Source: Desulfoluna spongiiphila
Lineage (GTDB): Bacteria > Desulfobacterota > Desulfobacteria > Desulfobacterales > Desulfolunaceae
DNA: 64,000 bases
NCBI RefSeq assembly: GCF_900101345.1
Contig: NZ_FMUX01000007.1
Coordinates: 188,738 to 252,737, forward strand
Reading direction: 5' to 3'
Shown: piece after piece, positions 1 to 9,014 of the stretch
How positions within the stretch are numbered: position 1 is the first letter of the stretch
Layout of the letters: every line of letters begins with the position of its first letter
Translations under genes and position numbers: made by a program
The notes under the pieces: generated by a model
Seen by the model: the letters and a program-made list of their open reading frames with translations, nothing else
Database searches by the model: none
Told to the model about the DNA's origin: nothing

Positions 1-988
1 TGGCCCTTGCGGCCAGCTCCTTGCCTGTGCCGGATTCCCCGTACACAACCACGCCGGCATCGGTGGCGGCGGCCTTGGCCACCAGCTCGTAGACATCCTG
101 CATGGGATGGGACTTGCCGATCATGGCCCCGAACCGGTAGCGGTCCTTCATGGACGATCGCAGGAGCCGGTTTTCCGTCCGTAAAAGGGCGGACTCCTCC
201 TCCAGGCGCCGCTCCTTCTCCTTGACCTCGGAGATATCCCTGACGGTCAACAAAACAGCGTTGCTCCCCTGCCATATGATGGATCGAAGGTTGGCCCCCA
301 CCCAAAAGACCCTGCCGTCACCCCCGATGCACCTGCCCTGAAAGGAGTCCGGCCCATCTCCCCCTGCCTCCAGCTGCCGGACCCAGGCCAACACGGAGTC
401 CTGCTGGTCTTGAACGAGGTGCCCAAAGGCCGCCTGGCCCACCAGGCACTCGGTATCAGGGTAGCCGAAAAGCTCGGCAAAGGCGCTGTTGACGAAGAGG
501 TATTTTCCGTTTTGGGTGAGGGAGATGCCATCGGCGATCTGCTCGGTGAGCAGCCGGTACTGCACCTCGCTGCGGTCCAGTGCCCGCTCCACCACCATCC
601 GTTTCCTGCGGTTTGCAGCGTCCCTTAGCTCCCGTTGGATGGCCGGGACAAGCCGGTCCAGGCGATCCTTGATCAGGTAATCGTGGGCCCCTTCCTTCAT
701 CACCTCAACGGCCACGTCCTCACCCAGCACGCCGGAGACCATGATAAAGGGGATGTCCATGCCCGAAGCCTTCCAAAGGGCCAACGCCTCGATACCCCCG
801 AACCCCGGCAGGTCGTAATCGGAGATGATCACGTCCCACCTGCGGGCCGCAAGGGCGTCACGCATGTCCTCCTCACTGTCCACCCGCTCGCAGTGGGCCT
901 TGAGGCCGTCTCTTCTGAGCTTGCGTAAAATAAGAAAGGCATCGTCTTCGGAATCTTCGACGATGAGCACACACAGCTTTTGAGTCAT
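1..988 (-). CDS. Response regulator, REC-PAS-sigma54-type AAA+ (partial, runs off left edge)
   Basis: The minus-strand frame opens with ATG at 988, preceded by AAGGAGGGG, and stays open to the window edge, so the C-terminus is missing. The N-terminus (MTQKLCVLIVEDSEDDAFLI) is a receiver domain with an acidic pocket and the phospho-acceptor Asp in the segment VIISDYDLPGFGG. A PAS-like domain follows (residues about 140-240), then a linker and the start of an AAA+ domain (GAMIGKSHPMQDVYEL, then Walker A GESGTGKELA). By family this is an NtrC-type enhancer-binding activator that responds to phosphorylation. It starts 11 nt after the histidine kinase stop, so the two are very probably a co-transcribed two-component pair. 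The GAFTGA loop and HTH lie outside the window, so the sigma-54 assignment rests on the Walker A context only. Confidence 0.85.
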   Translation of the reverse strand, partial: MTQKLCVLIVEDSEDDAFLILRKLRRDGLKAHCERVDSEEDMRDALAARRWDVIISDYDLPGFGGIEALALWKASGMDIPFIMVSGVLGEDVAVEVMKEGAHDYLIKDRLDRLVPAIQRELRDAANRRKRMVVERALDRSEVQYRLLTEQIADGISLTQNGKYLFVNSAFAELFGYPDTECLVGQAAFGHLVQDQQDSVLAWVRQLEAGGDGPDSFQGRCIGGDGRVFWVGANLRSIIWQGSNAVLLTVRDISEVKEKERRLEEESALLRTENRLLRSSMKDRYRFGAMIGKSHPMQDVYELVAKAAATDAGVVVYGESGTGKELAARA

Positions 989-999
989 CCAACCCCTCC

Positions 1000-2916
1000 T
1001 TACAGGGTGAAGTAAAATACGGCCCCGACGCCGGGGGTGCCCTCCGCCCAGATGGTCCCCCCGTGGCGGTGGACGATCCGCTGGGCCGTGGCCAGCCCCA
1101 CCCCCGAGCCTTGAAACGCATCCCCGGAATGGAGCCTCTGAAAGGGCCTGAAGAGCTTATCCTGTCCCTTCATATCGAACCCAACCCCGTTGTCCTTGAA
1201 AAAATAGACCGGCTTTCCGTGCTCCCGGGCCCCGGAAACCCCGAACTCAAGGCACGCCCTCTCTTTCCGGGACGTAAACTTCCAGGCGTTGCCCATGAGG
1301 TTGGCAACAAGGATATGGACCAGCCGGGGATCTCCCTGGCACATCACCCCCGGAGCCACCGACAGAGCAACGCTCCGACGGGGATGTTGACGCTCCAGAT
1401 CCTTATGCATGGAAAGGACCAGGCTGGACAGGTTCAGGGGCTCGGTGGTCATTTCGCAACGGGTCACCCTGGCAAGGTGCAGGATATCGTCGATGAGTCC
1501 TGCCATGTGGCGGGAAGCCTTGCGCACCCGTCCCAGACAGGCCACCCCCTCGGGGTTGAGGGAGCCTTCATGGTCCTCTTCCAGGGCCTGGCAAAACCCG
1601 TCGATGCGACGAAGGGGAGCCCGCAGGTCGTGGGACACCGAATAAGAAAAAGCCTCCAGCTCCCGGTTGGCCGCCACCAGGGACCGGTTGGCGGCTGCAA
1701 GTTCGCGGGTCCGCCTCTCCACGCGCATTTCAAGCTCGCCTGCACTTTTCATGAGCGCGGCATGAAGCTGGGCATTGTAGATCACCGTGGCAAGGGAGTT
1801 AGCGGCCTCCGTCACGATGTCCAGGTGCTCGGTCAGAAAACCCCCGGCACGTTCCTTGCCCACATAAATGGCCCCGATCATGCGCCCCTCGATCATCATG
1901 GGCACCCCGGCGCAGGACCGGATTCCCCGCATCGCAAGCCTGCGGGCCACATCCGAGTCATGGGTGGAGATGGCCATGTCCGCAACCACCATGGGCTCCC
2001 CGGCGGTCATCCCCTTGGAGACATAAAAAGAGGAGAGGGGCAGGCAGAGGCCTACATCGATCTCCGTCTCCTGCCGCGAATACATGGCATGAAGGGTCCC
2101 GGTGCCCATCTCCTCGTCAAAGGTCACGATGGTGGCCCTGTCGCACGGCACCATATGGAGGATATGGTGCAGGGCCGCCTGGGCCACGGCATCGGGGGAC
2201 CGCACGCCCAGAAGGGACTGGTCCATGCGGTGAAGAAGGTCCAGGCGCTCCAGGTACCGGTGCTGCATCTCCTCGGCATGCTTCCGGTCGGCCAGGAGAC
2301 ATCCCAGGAAAAAGACCCAGGCCGTCAGGGTGATAAGGGCCATGGAGCAGAGCACCACGGTCAAAAGGATGGCTCGGTGGTACACCTGTGAAATGCGGGA
2401 TTGAAGCGTATCGATGATGGCCGAAACCTTTTCATCGAAGAGGACGGAGAGGCGCTCATGCTCGATCTTTGAAAGGGTCCGCAGCACCTTGTCGGCGTGC
2501 ATGTCCGCCTCGCCGTAGGTCAGGCGAATAATCCGGTTGTAGGTCGCCCGGGCAGCGTCAAAGGTGTCCCGGGGCAGCCCGTAGGTATCGAGGGTCTCGG
2601 CAATGGAGTCCATGTCCGCGTTGAACCGGGCCTTGATGCGGTCAATCTGCTCCCGGTCCCCGGGGCTCACCAGGTCATAGATATAAATACGCGCATGGTT
2701 GAGCCGCCCCTGGATCATCTTGAGCTCCAGGACCCTGCCGTTGGCCTCTTCGACGGTCTGCATCACGTTTTTGACGTTGTAGATCCCCACAAAACCCAGG
2801 CAGACCAGAAAACAGATCACACTCAGAAAAGCCAGGAAAAGCCTCACCCCGATGGCGATGGCCGTTCCCTCCGTCATCTTTGCGCCGCCCCTGCTGCTTG
2901 TCGCCGTCCTTTTCAA
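1000..2916 (-). CDS. Membrane sensor histidine kinase with GAF domain
   Basis: 638 residues. Two membrane segments (about 19-45 and 181-208) flank a roughly 135-residue extracytoplasmic helical sensor region. A GAF-like domain (about 225-385) and a coiled-coil linker follow. The catalytic core has the H box SYSVSHDLRAPLRRIDGF with His429 as phospho-acceptor, the N box LMGNAWKFT, G1 DNGVGFDM, the F box KLFRPFQRLH and G2 GSGVGLATAQRI. The called start is TTG with GGAGG five bases upstream; an ATG 13 codons later (2877) is the alternative. It should autophosphorylate and pass phosphate to the response regulator encoded 11 nt downstream. The signal is unknown. The resemblance to phytochrome-type kinases is limited to the kinase core. 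Confidence 0.92.
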   Translation of the reverse strand: MKRTATSSRGGAKMTEGTAIAIGVRLFLAFLSVICFLVCLGFVGIYNVKNVMQTVEEANGRVLELKMIQGRLNHARIYIYDLVSPGDREQIDRIKARFNADMDSIAETLDTYGLPRDTFDAARATYNRIIRLTYGEADMHADKVLRTLSKIEHERLSVLFDEKVSAIIDTLQSRISQVYHRAILLTVVLCSMALITLTAWVFFLGCLLADRKHAEEMQHRYLERLDLLHRMDQSLLGVRSPDAVAQAALHHILHMVPCDRATIVTFDEEMGTGTLHAMYSRQETEIDVGLCLPLSSFYVSKGMTAGEPMVVADMAISTHDSDVARRLAMRGIRSCAGVPMMIEGRMIGAIYVGKERAGGFLTEHLDIVTEAANSLATVIYNAQLHAALMKSAGELEMRVERRTRELAAANRSLVAANRELEAFSYSVSHDLRAPLRRIDGFCQALEEDHEGSLNPEGVACLGRVRKASRHMAGLIDDILHLARVTRCEMTTEPLNLSSLVLSMHKDLERQHPRRSVALSVAPGVMCQGDPRLVHILVANLMGNAWKFTSRKERACLEFGVSGAREHGKPVYFFKDNGVGFDMKGQDKLFRPFQRLHSGDAFQGSGVGLATAQRIVHRHGGTIWAEGTPGVGAVFYFTL

Positions 2917-3379
2917 GAAAACCTCCGACTGAATTTCACTCCTTTGTTGCCGACGTCATCTTGTCATCCGGCGCCCTCAACTACCCTTACCACCAATGCC
3001 TCAGGAGTGAAACCACGCCCCGCCCCGCCAGGGGCCGAAACATGCGCCGTCACCGACGGTCCGTCCCCCCTGCCCGGCCCCGTATTTTTCCCGAAGCGTC
3101 ATTGCCACTTGACAGCCCCGTTTGAAATCATTCATGATTATTTACCTCAAAGGCCGTCCGTTGATGCCTTGTTGATTTCCTTCTCACCCGTTGCAAGCAA
3201 ATTCACGCGTCGTATTTTACTCTTTTAGTTGACAGTCCGCCGGTGTTGCCCGGCCCCTCCCGCGATCCTCCGGAGCCGGTATGCCCCGCGGCAGTTTCAC
3301 CATAAAGCGTGGCCCCGCGTGCAAAGGCACCGTGCCCTGCTTTTTGCCCGGGCCCCAGAGCCCCTGAAAGGATCCACCC
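2917..3379. other. Intergenic region between divergent kinase and OYE genes
   Basis: 463 bases without a convincing gene. Both promoters of the divergent units must lie here. The centre (about 3115-3235) is clearly AT-richer than the flanks, which suits promoters, but I cannot name a -35/-10 pair with confidence. Confidence 0.4.
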
Positions 3380-4615
3380 ATGTCACTGCTCTTCACCCCT
3401 GGAAACATCGGCTCCCTTGAAATCAAAAACAGATTTGTCCGAGCGCCCGTCTACGAGGGGCTCGCCGAAGCCGACGGCGCCGTGGGCCCCGACATGCTTG
3501 CCTTCCACGAGCGCCTCGCCCGGGGCGGGGTGGGCCTGATCTGCACCGGGTACATGTTTGCCTCCCCCCTGGGAAGGGCCCAGAAACGTCAGGCGGGCAT
3601 CCACTGTGACGCCATGGTCCCGGGCCTTAAAAAACTGGCGGACACGACCCACGACCACGGAGCCAAAATCGCCTTTGAGATCTCCCACGCCGGCCGTCAG
3701 ACCGAAAAGCACCTCATCGGCCAAAACCCCGTGGGCCCCTCCCGCATCAGGCGAGACCCCTCCTATTTCATCAAGCCGGACGAAATGACCGATGCCATGG
3801 TCCGAAACGCCGTGGACGACTTTGTGGCGGCCGCAGGCCGGGCCGTGGAAGCCGGCTCTGATCTTGTTTACCTCCACGCCGGGGGCGGGGATCTCCTCAA
3901 CCAGTTCCTCAGCCCCTTTTTCAACGTGAGAAAAGACAGGTGGGGCGGCTCCGACGAAAACCGGTTCCGCATCCTCGAAGAGATCATCACCGGCATCAAA
4001 GCAAAGGTATCAAAGGACGTTCCCATCCTCGTCAAAATGAACTCCCGGGACCTGACCCCCAGACAGGGCATCACCCTTGAGCTGGCACGCACCTACACGG
4101 CATGGCTCAACGACCTCGGGGTGGACGGCCTGGAGCTCACCACGGGTATCAAATTCTACGACCACATGAATTGCTGGCGCGGGGCCGTCCCGGTCAAAGA
4201 GATTGTCCGGGCCCTGCCCGCCTGGAAAAAACCGGTGGGATGGCTGTTGATGAAACAACTGGAAGGAACCCGCGACCTCATCGAGGGCTGGAGCCTTGAA
4301 GATATAAAAGCGGTAAAGGGGTGCGCCGGGGACATGGCCCTTGTCATCGTGGGGGGCATGCGACAAAAGGCGCACATGGAAACCGTCCTGGCGGAAGGGC
4401 ACGCCGATTTCATCGCCCTTGCCCGGCCCCTCATCAGGCAACCCGCCTTGATCAACCGTCTCATGGAAGGAAAAACCGAGGCATCCTCGTGCATCTCCTG
4501 CAACCGATGCATCGGAGCCGTCATGAACCAACTGCCCGCCGCCTGCTACCGAAACGGCCTCCCTAAAAGGAGCGCCGCAACCGATACGCCGGCCATAACC
4601 TCACCCCCAGACTAA
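3380..4615 (+). CDS. Old Yellow Enzyme-type NADH:flavin oxidoreductase, TIM-barrel plus Fe-S cysteine cluster only
   Basis: 411 residues. The N-terminus (LFTPGNIGSLEIKNRFVRAP) is the classic start of the FMN-binding barrel of the OYE / 2,4-dienoyl-CoA reductase group, and ISHAGRQ, HAGGGDLLNQFLSPFFNVR and DRWGGS.ENR are family blocks. Near the C-terminus, CISCNRC plus a Cys about 12 residues on matches the [4Fe-4S] ligand set of the dienoyl-CoA reductase / trimethylamine dehydrogenase branch. Those enzymes are about 650-700 residues and carry a C-terminal FAD/NAD(P)H module; here the protein stops right after the cluster, so electrons must come from a separate partner. The start is ATG with AAAGGA upstream. 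It is followed at 12 and 16 nt spacings by two unknown genes, probably one transcript. The substrate is unknown. Confidence 0.88.
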   Translation: MSLLFTPGNIGSLEIKNRFVRAPVYEGLAEADGAVGPDMLAFHERLARGGVGLICTGYMFASPLGRAQKRQAGIHCDAMVPGLKKLADTTHDHGAKIAFEISHAGRQTEKHLIGQNPVGPSRIRRDPSYFIKPDEMTDAMVRNAVDDFVAAAGRAVEAGSDLVYLHAGGGDLLNQFLSPFFNVRKDRWGGSDENRFRILEEIITGIKAKVSKDVPILVKMNSRDLTPRQGITLELARTYTAWLNDLGVDGLELTTGIKFYDHMNCWRGAVPVKEIVRALPAWKKPVGWLLMKQLEGTRDLIEGWSLEDIKAVKGCAGDMALVIVGGMRQKAHMETVLAEGHADFIALARPLIRQPALINRLMEGKTEASSCISCNRCIGAVMNQLPAACYRNGLPKRSAATDTPAITSPPD

Positions 4616-4627
4616 GGAGGTTCCACC

Positions 4628-5008
4628 GTGATCCCGTCCTCTCAATTCAATTTCCCCTGGAGCGGGGATGTCGTCCAATACATTGAGCCCGAAACCTTTT
4701 TTGATGCCATCCCCGAGGAAGCCGGAGACGGCCGCATGGAAAAGGCCATCGTCAACACAGCCTCCTACGGCAGACAGCTCGGGCTGATCACCGAGGTCCT
4801 CATGGCCCTGGTGGATGAGGTCGGTCCAGGCGTCCAGGCCCATGGGTCGTACAAGGCTCTCAAAAAAACCCAGGAAGAGGCTGAAAAAATCAAAAAAGAG
4901 ATGAAGGACGCCACCCGGGAGGCCGCCCGCAGGCTCCTTGACAAACTCAGCCAAAGCGACCCCGACGCGTTTAAGCAGATTATGAAGGAATTCAGTGCCC
5001 GATCTTAG
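4628..5008 (+). CDS. Hypothetical protein, helical, 126 aa
   Basis: Not recognised. The GTG start at 4628 is chosen because AAGGAGG lies just upstream. There is no signal peptide or membrane segment. The C-terminal half (from about residue 78) is rich in Lys, Glu and Ala, with a run of KKTQEEAEKIKKEMKDAT type suggesting an amphipathic helix or coiled coil. Twelve bases separate it from the upstream oxidoreductase and 16 from the next gene, so it is probably part of that transcript. A small adaptor or subunit role is only a guess. Confidence 0.65.
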   Translation: MIPSSQFNFPWSGDVVQYIEPETFFDAIPEEAGDGRMEKAIVNTASYGRQLGLITEVLMALVDEVGPGVQAHGSYKALKKTQEEAEKIKKEMKDATREAARRLLDKLSQSDPDAFKQIMKEFSARS

Positions 5009-5024
5009 ATGAAAGGAGCGATCC

Positions 5025-5669
5025 ATGAACGATCATGCCTCTTCCTCCCCATCCCTCTGGACCGAGATGCGAAACTGGATCATCGGGCTGACAGCGGTGC
5101 TCCTCGTGATCCCCTCCATGGTCAACGCCGGTCTGGACATCTACAAATCCCTCATCAATTTCCCCAAAACCCGGTCGGAACAGATCAACAGCCGCCTGTT
5201 TTCGGAAAACTTCAACAAGGCACCCATCGTGACGATCCCGGTGCCCATCAAGACCCGCCACAAAACCGTCAACATGAAGCTCTCCATCTATGAGGGCGGG
5301 GACATCTTTGCCGAATACGGCGATTACTCCCAGTGGTTCCCCTTTCCCACCGAACAGACGAGCGCCCTGTCCCTCATCCCGTCGGCCCATGCCGAGCCCC
5401 CGGTACCGGTGGACAAGCACCGGGAGTATACCCAGGTGGACACCCTGAAAGGCAAAATCATCGAACGGGAACGCGTCTACTCGGACGGAACCACCGAAAG
5501 GTACACCATCAACCGGAACACGGGAAAAATCGAAAACAAAGTCGTCATCCAGGCAACCCCGCCCCGGTCTGCCCCCCCAGAGACCCAGGTAAAAATCATG
5601 CCCTTTCCCACCGTGGACATCGAGGCGTTGAAAGAGGCGGCAGACACCACACACACCAACTGCCCGTAA
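5025..5669 (+). CDS. Hypothetical membrane-anchored protein, 214 aa
   Basis: Not recognised. The ATG at 5025 follows GAAAGGAG. There is one hydrophobic segment at about residues 17-36 (NWIIGLTAVLLVIPSMVNAG), then a soluble domain with a proline-rich patch. The segment KGKIIERERVYSDGTTERYTI is a repetitive beta-type stretch. The topology suggests a single-pass inner membrane protein with the bulk outside the cytoplasm. It is the last gene of the probable three-gene unit with the OYE-like reductase. Confidence 0.65.
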   Translation: MNDHASSSPSLWTEMRNWIIGLTAVLLVIPSMVNAGLDIYKSLINFPKTRSEQINSRLFSENFNKAPIVTIPVPIKTRHKTVNMKLSIYEGGDIFAEYGDYSQWFPFPTEQTSALSLIPSAHAEPPVPVDKHREYTQVDTLKGKIIERERVYSDGTTERYTINRNTGKIENKVVIQATPPRSAPPETQVKIMPFPTVDIEALKEAADTTHTNCP

Positions 5670-5746
5670 GCTTTTTGCTGAAGCCCGAAGGCCCCCATGA
5701 AGCTACCGGGGGCCGGACCGCCATGGTGCCTTCCGGCTCGGTCTCT

Positions 5747-7045
5747 TTAAAATTGAAAGGGCTGGCTTACCATCATCTGAACCCCCACGGCCTCTTCGGA
5801 GACCGCCACATCCACCCGCGCCACGATCCCCTTGGCCCACACCCTGAGCCCCAGGCCTGCGTCAACCTTCATGTCGGAATGAAGTTCCGACACATCCCAG
5901 GAGGGCGCCACCCGGCCAACCTCCACGAAGGGAACAATCTGCACCCACTCCACCCCCACGTAGTGCTGAAGCCAGGGCCAGTAATCAAAGGGGTTCCAGT
6001 ACGGAATCATCCGGAGCTCGGCTGCATAGTAGACAGCCGTCTTGTCGCTGAACCGATTCGAGGGGTATCCCCGCATCCGCCATTCCCCGCCCAGGGTGGC
6101 CCCTGAAAAGGCCGGAGGCCGATTCTCGATCTCCCCGTCTTCGATTTCATTCCAGGACGGCGAGTAGGCCGTCCAGGCATCAAAAGCCAGAACCGACTGG
6201 CGAAACGCAGAGGAAAGGGAAAGGGGGATGTAATGGTCGTATTCGGCGGAGACCGTGGTCCAGGACTCCGAGCTGTTCAGCCACCCGAAGTCACGGGACA
6301 GCTCGATATTCAGGGCATTTCCGCTGGAAGGGTTTTGATGGAAATCGCGGTTATCCCAGAACACCCCCACATCAAGGCCGTTGGTCTTCAGCTTGGATTC
6401 GATATCGTCCCCGTCCACCTGCTGGGACCGGTAAAATGGGGTCAGCTCCAGGTAGATCTTGCCGCTTGACAGCGGGTTCCATTTCGGATCCTCCCTGGGT
6501 TTCGAGACCGGAAGCCCCTCCTTCAGGGCTACGGTGTCAAAGGAGACCACCTTGCCCCCGGCGATGGGCAAGAGGTACTGGAACCGAAGCCGAAAGTAGT
6601 TGTCCCACCCGTCCCCGGTGACAAAGTTGTCTTTGTCGGACCCGTTGCTCCCCGCCCGCTCCCCGGTAAAACTGGGGTTCCCGTCGATATAGCTCTCATT
6701 GTCGGAAAAGTACCCCACCGAGGCAATGGGATCGAACAGGAACCGCTCCGTATTGGGAAGCAGGATGTCCTGCCCGTACAAAATGGCCATGGCCGACCCC
6801 TGGGACCCCACCATGGCGGTGCCCAGGAGCCCGGCCTGCTTTTGGGGGTAACCGGTGACGCTGTGCACATACCCCACGGCAACACCGAAGCTGTCGTTGT
6901 AAAAACCGTAGGGAATGCTGATGGTCCCCAGGGAATCGGCCGTCTCCCGGACAATGGAGGCCTCTTCCCCCACACAAACGGACCACAGGCAAACAGAAAA
7001 GAGCCATCCGATCAGAACCCATCGAAATAAAGGAATCATGCGCAT
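5747..7045 (-). CDS. Omp85/BamA-superfamily outer membrane beta-barrel protein without POTRA repeats
   Basis: 432 residues. The N-terminus has a short basic stretch and hydrophobic core (MRMIPLFRWVLIGWLFSVCL...) ending near VCVGEEA, a plausible signal peptide. The rest alternates polar and aromatic residues like a barrel. LGGEWRMRGYPSNRF followed by YYAAELRMIPYW matches the conserved Omp85 surface-antigen block (GG...RGY...F...E.R), and the protein ends in Phe (VSQPFQF), the usual outer membrane barrel signature. There is little room for POTRA domains before the barrel, so this resembles the short surface-antigen type rather than BamA or TamA. It is convergent with the upstream hypothetical genes, with 77 nt between the stops. 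ATG at 7045 or the second Met at 7039 could start it. The function is unknown. Confidence 0.82.
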   Translation of the reverse strand: MRMIPLFRWVLIGWLFSVCLWSVCVGEEASIVRETADSLGTISIPYGFYNDSFGVAVGYVHSVTGYPQKQAGLLGTAMVGSQGSAMAILYGQDILLPNTERFLFDPIASVGYFSDNESYIDGNPSFTGERAGSNGSDKDNFVTGDGWDNYFRLRFQYLLPIAGGKVVSFDTVALKEGLPVSKPREDPKWNPLSSGKIYLELTPFYRSQQVDGDDIESKLKTNGLDVGVFWDNRDFHQNPSSGNALNIELSRDFGWLNSSESWTTVSAEYDHYIPLSLSSAFRQSVLAFDAWTAYSPSWNEIEDGEIENRPPAFSGATLGGEWRMRGYPSNRFSDKTAVYYAAELRMIPYWNPFDYWPWLQHYVGVEWVQIVPFVEVGRVAPSWDVSELHSDMKVDAGLGLRVWAKGIVARVDVAVSEEAVGVQMMVSQPFQF

Positions 7046-7683
7046 GGTCTGGGCCAGTCCTTACCTGGGTGATCTGTTCCCAAAAGGGTCGCGGTGCGAA
7101 ATGGCGTCACCGGCGTATTTACGTGAAAGATGTTTGACGGCAACGGGGCGGGCGGTCTTTGGCACGGAATCAATGATCCCGGCCTCAAGATAGCTTATCC
7201 TACACCATCTCCGCACAAAAACATTGTTTTATTTTCAGTAAGATGACTTATGATCAGGCAAAGAAAAATGCCTCTCCCACCCCCATGAATCTTGCCTTAC
7301 CTAATGGATACTTTTTTATGGGTACGCGCAGTGCCACAAGCCCGTCGCCCCTTACAGCGCCCCATACGTACTTTCAGCGCGCCTCCGACCCTTTTCTCCG
7401 GGTTCATTTTACACGGGAGATATCGCCTACTACCTGAACTGATGGGTAATAATGCCCTTTAAATTTTCACTAAAAACTGATATTGACCACGGGGCACTGC
7501 GTACTGATATATGAGCTGAACCGGGTTCGGACCCTAAACGCCGACTCATCGACAGATCCCCGTTGGTCCCGGTAAAGGAGCGCGCCTTGTTTGTCCCGGT
7601 GCCCCGGGTCTGCACGGATTTATCCGGCCCTTGGCGCCTCATCCCCCGTTTTAAAGGCGTCCCGCAACAACGAATGAGAGTGA
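7046..7683. other. Intergenic region, no gene seen
   Basis: 638 bases between the divergent barrel and diguanylate cyclase genes. Short open frames here lack ribosome-binding sites and family resemblance. It presumably holds both promoters; 7200-7240 is AT-rich. Confidence 0.4.
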
Positions 7684-8799
7684 ATGATGGCACAGTTCAA
7701 TTGGATGGGTGAGTTCCAGGACCCCGAAAAAGAGATAACATTCCGGGAAGATCAATGGCCACGGGTCAAACACAAAATGCAATTTGTGTACGTCACAACG
7801 GCCGTCGTCTACCTCCTCGCCGGGTTCGCTGATTTTTTAGAGCTCGGGCCGGGTCCCAAGTTCAACCTCCTTCTGGCATGCAGGGCCCTTGCCGCCATGG
7901 CTGGCCTGACCTCTTTTTATCAGCTCTATCTCAATAAAAAAGATGTTCTCAGGCACACGGCCACGGTCTGCGTGTACATGTCCGCAGTCATGGGCACGGA
8001 GATCATCGAGCTCATCCTCAAGGCACCCATTACGGGTACCATGACCATCTCCGCCACCTCCTTTGTGGTGCTGATCTGCTACCTCTTTTTTCCCCCCCGC
8101 CTCATGGCACCCCTCATCGGCGGCCTGGGGGGCTCGGTGCTGTATATCGGGTCCATGATCTTCCTGACGCCCCTTCCCTTTACCTCCATGTCCACCACCA
8201 TCCTCTCCTTTGGCCTTGCCAACTGCTGCGGCATCTATTTTTTCATCCACATGGAAAAAACCAAAAGGCGCGAATTTTCCGCCCTTGCCGAGCTGCGAAG
8301 CCTTGTGGAGATCGACGAGCTGACCCAGGTGTACAGCCGGAGAAAGGTCCTTGAAATGGGGCATTTCTTTTTCAAATCCGCCAGGCGGTTTCACACACCG
8401 GGCTCTGTCCTCATGCTGGACATCGATCATTTCAAACGGTTCAACGACACCTTCGGCCATCACACCGGCGACCAGATCCTTGCCGGGGTGGCCACCCGAT
8501 GCAAACACGCCCTGCGGGAAGTGGATTCCTTCGGCAGGCTCGGCGGGGAAGAGTTCATCGTGTTCCTTCCCCAATGCACCCTGCCCCAGGCCCTCATCGC
8601 AGCCGAGCGCATCCGTACCACCGTCTGCAACACCCCCTTTCATACGGACAACGGCGAGGTCCTGGTGACCATCAGCATAGGAGCCGCAGAGTTGCAACCG
8701 GACCACGCCGACCTCTCCTGCCTGATCCGGGATGCGGACATGCAGCTGTACCGGGCCAAGGCAAAGGGCCGAAACCGAATTTACCATGCGGCCGCATAA
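7684..8799 (+). CDS. Membrane-bound diguanylate cyclase (GGDEF)
   Basis: 371 residues. About six hydrophobic segments span residues 30-190 (for example FVYVTTAVVYLLAGFADFL and LGGSVLYIGSMIFLTPLPF). A GGDEF domain follows: EIDELTQVYSRRKVLEMG at its start, MLDIDHFKRFNDTFGHHTGD with metal-binding Asp, and the active-site RLGGEEF. An RxxD product-inhibition site (REVD) lies five residues before GGEEF. It should condense two GTP to cyclic di-GMP at the inner membrane, with feedback control. No EAL domain is present. The membrane sensor part matches no domain I recognise. It looks monocistronic, with 215 nt before the next gene. Confidence 0.93.
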   Translation: MMAQFNWMGEFQDPEKEITFREDQWPRVKHKMQFVYVTTAVVYLLAGFADFLELGPGPKFNLLLACRALAAMAGLTSFYQLYLNKKDVLRHTATVCVYMSAVMGTEIIELILKAPITGTMTISATSFVVLICYLFFPPRLMAPLIGGLGGSVLYIGSMIFLTPLPFTSMSTTILSFGLANCCGIYFFIHMEKTKRREFSALAELRSLVEIDELTQVYSRRKVLEMGHFFFKSARRFHTPGSVLMLDIDHFKRFNDTFGHHTGDQILAGVATRCKHALREVDSFGRLGGEEFIVFLPQCTLPQALIAAERIRTTVCNTPFHTDNGEVLVTISIGAAELQPDHADLSCLIRDADMQLYRAKAKGRNRIYHAAA

Positions 8800-9014
8800 C
8801 AGGTCGCCGCACGCCCCTCCAGGCCTTTCAGCCCCCTGCCCATTCCCAATAGATCATCCAAATAGCAACACCCTGCCCCTATCAGTATTATCTCTTTGAC
8901 GCCCGGTCCCCCTGCACATACAAAACAAACCCATCGCAATCCGTCGCACACAGCGCCCCACCATGGCCCACAGATCCCGGCCATGTTTTATTATGACTGA
9001 CACAGGATGGCCCC

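Noticed and set aside
1063..2391. Long plus-strand open frame opposite the histidine kinase gene
   Set aside because: Composition is His/Gly/Pro-rich without any domain, typical of an antisense shadow in high-GC DNA; the opposite strand has a full kinase.
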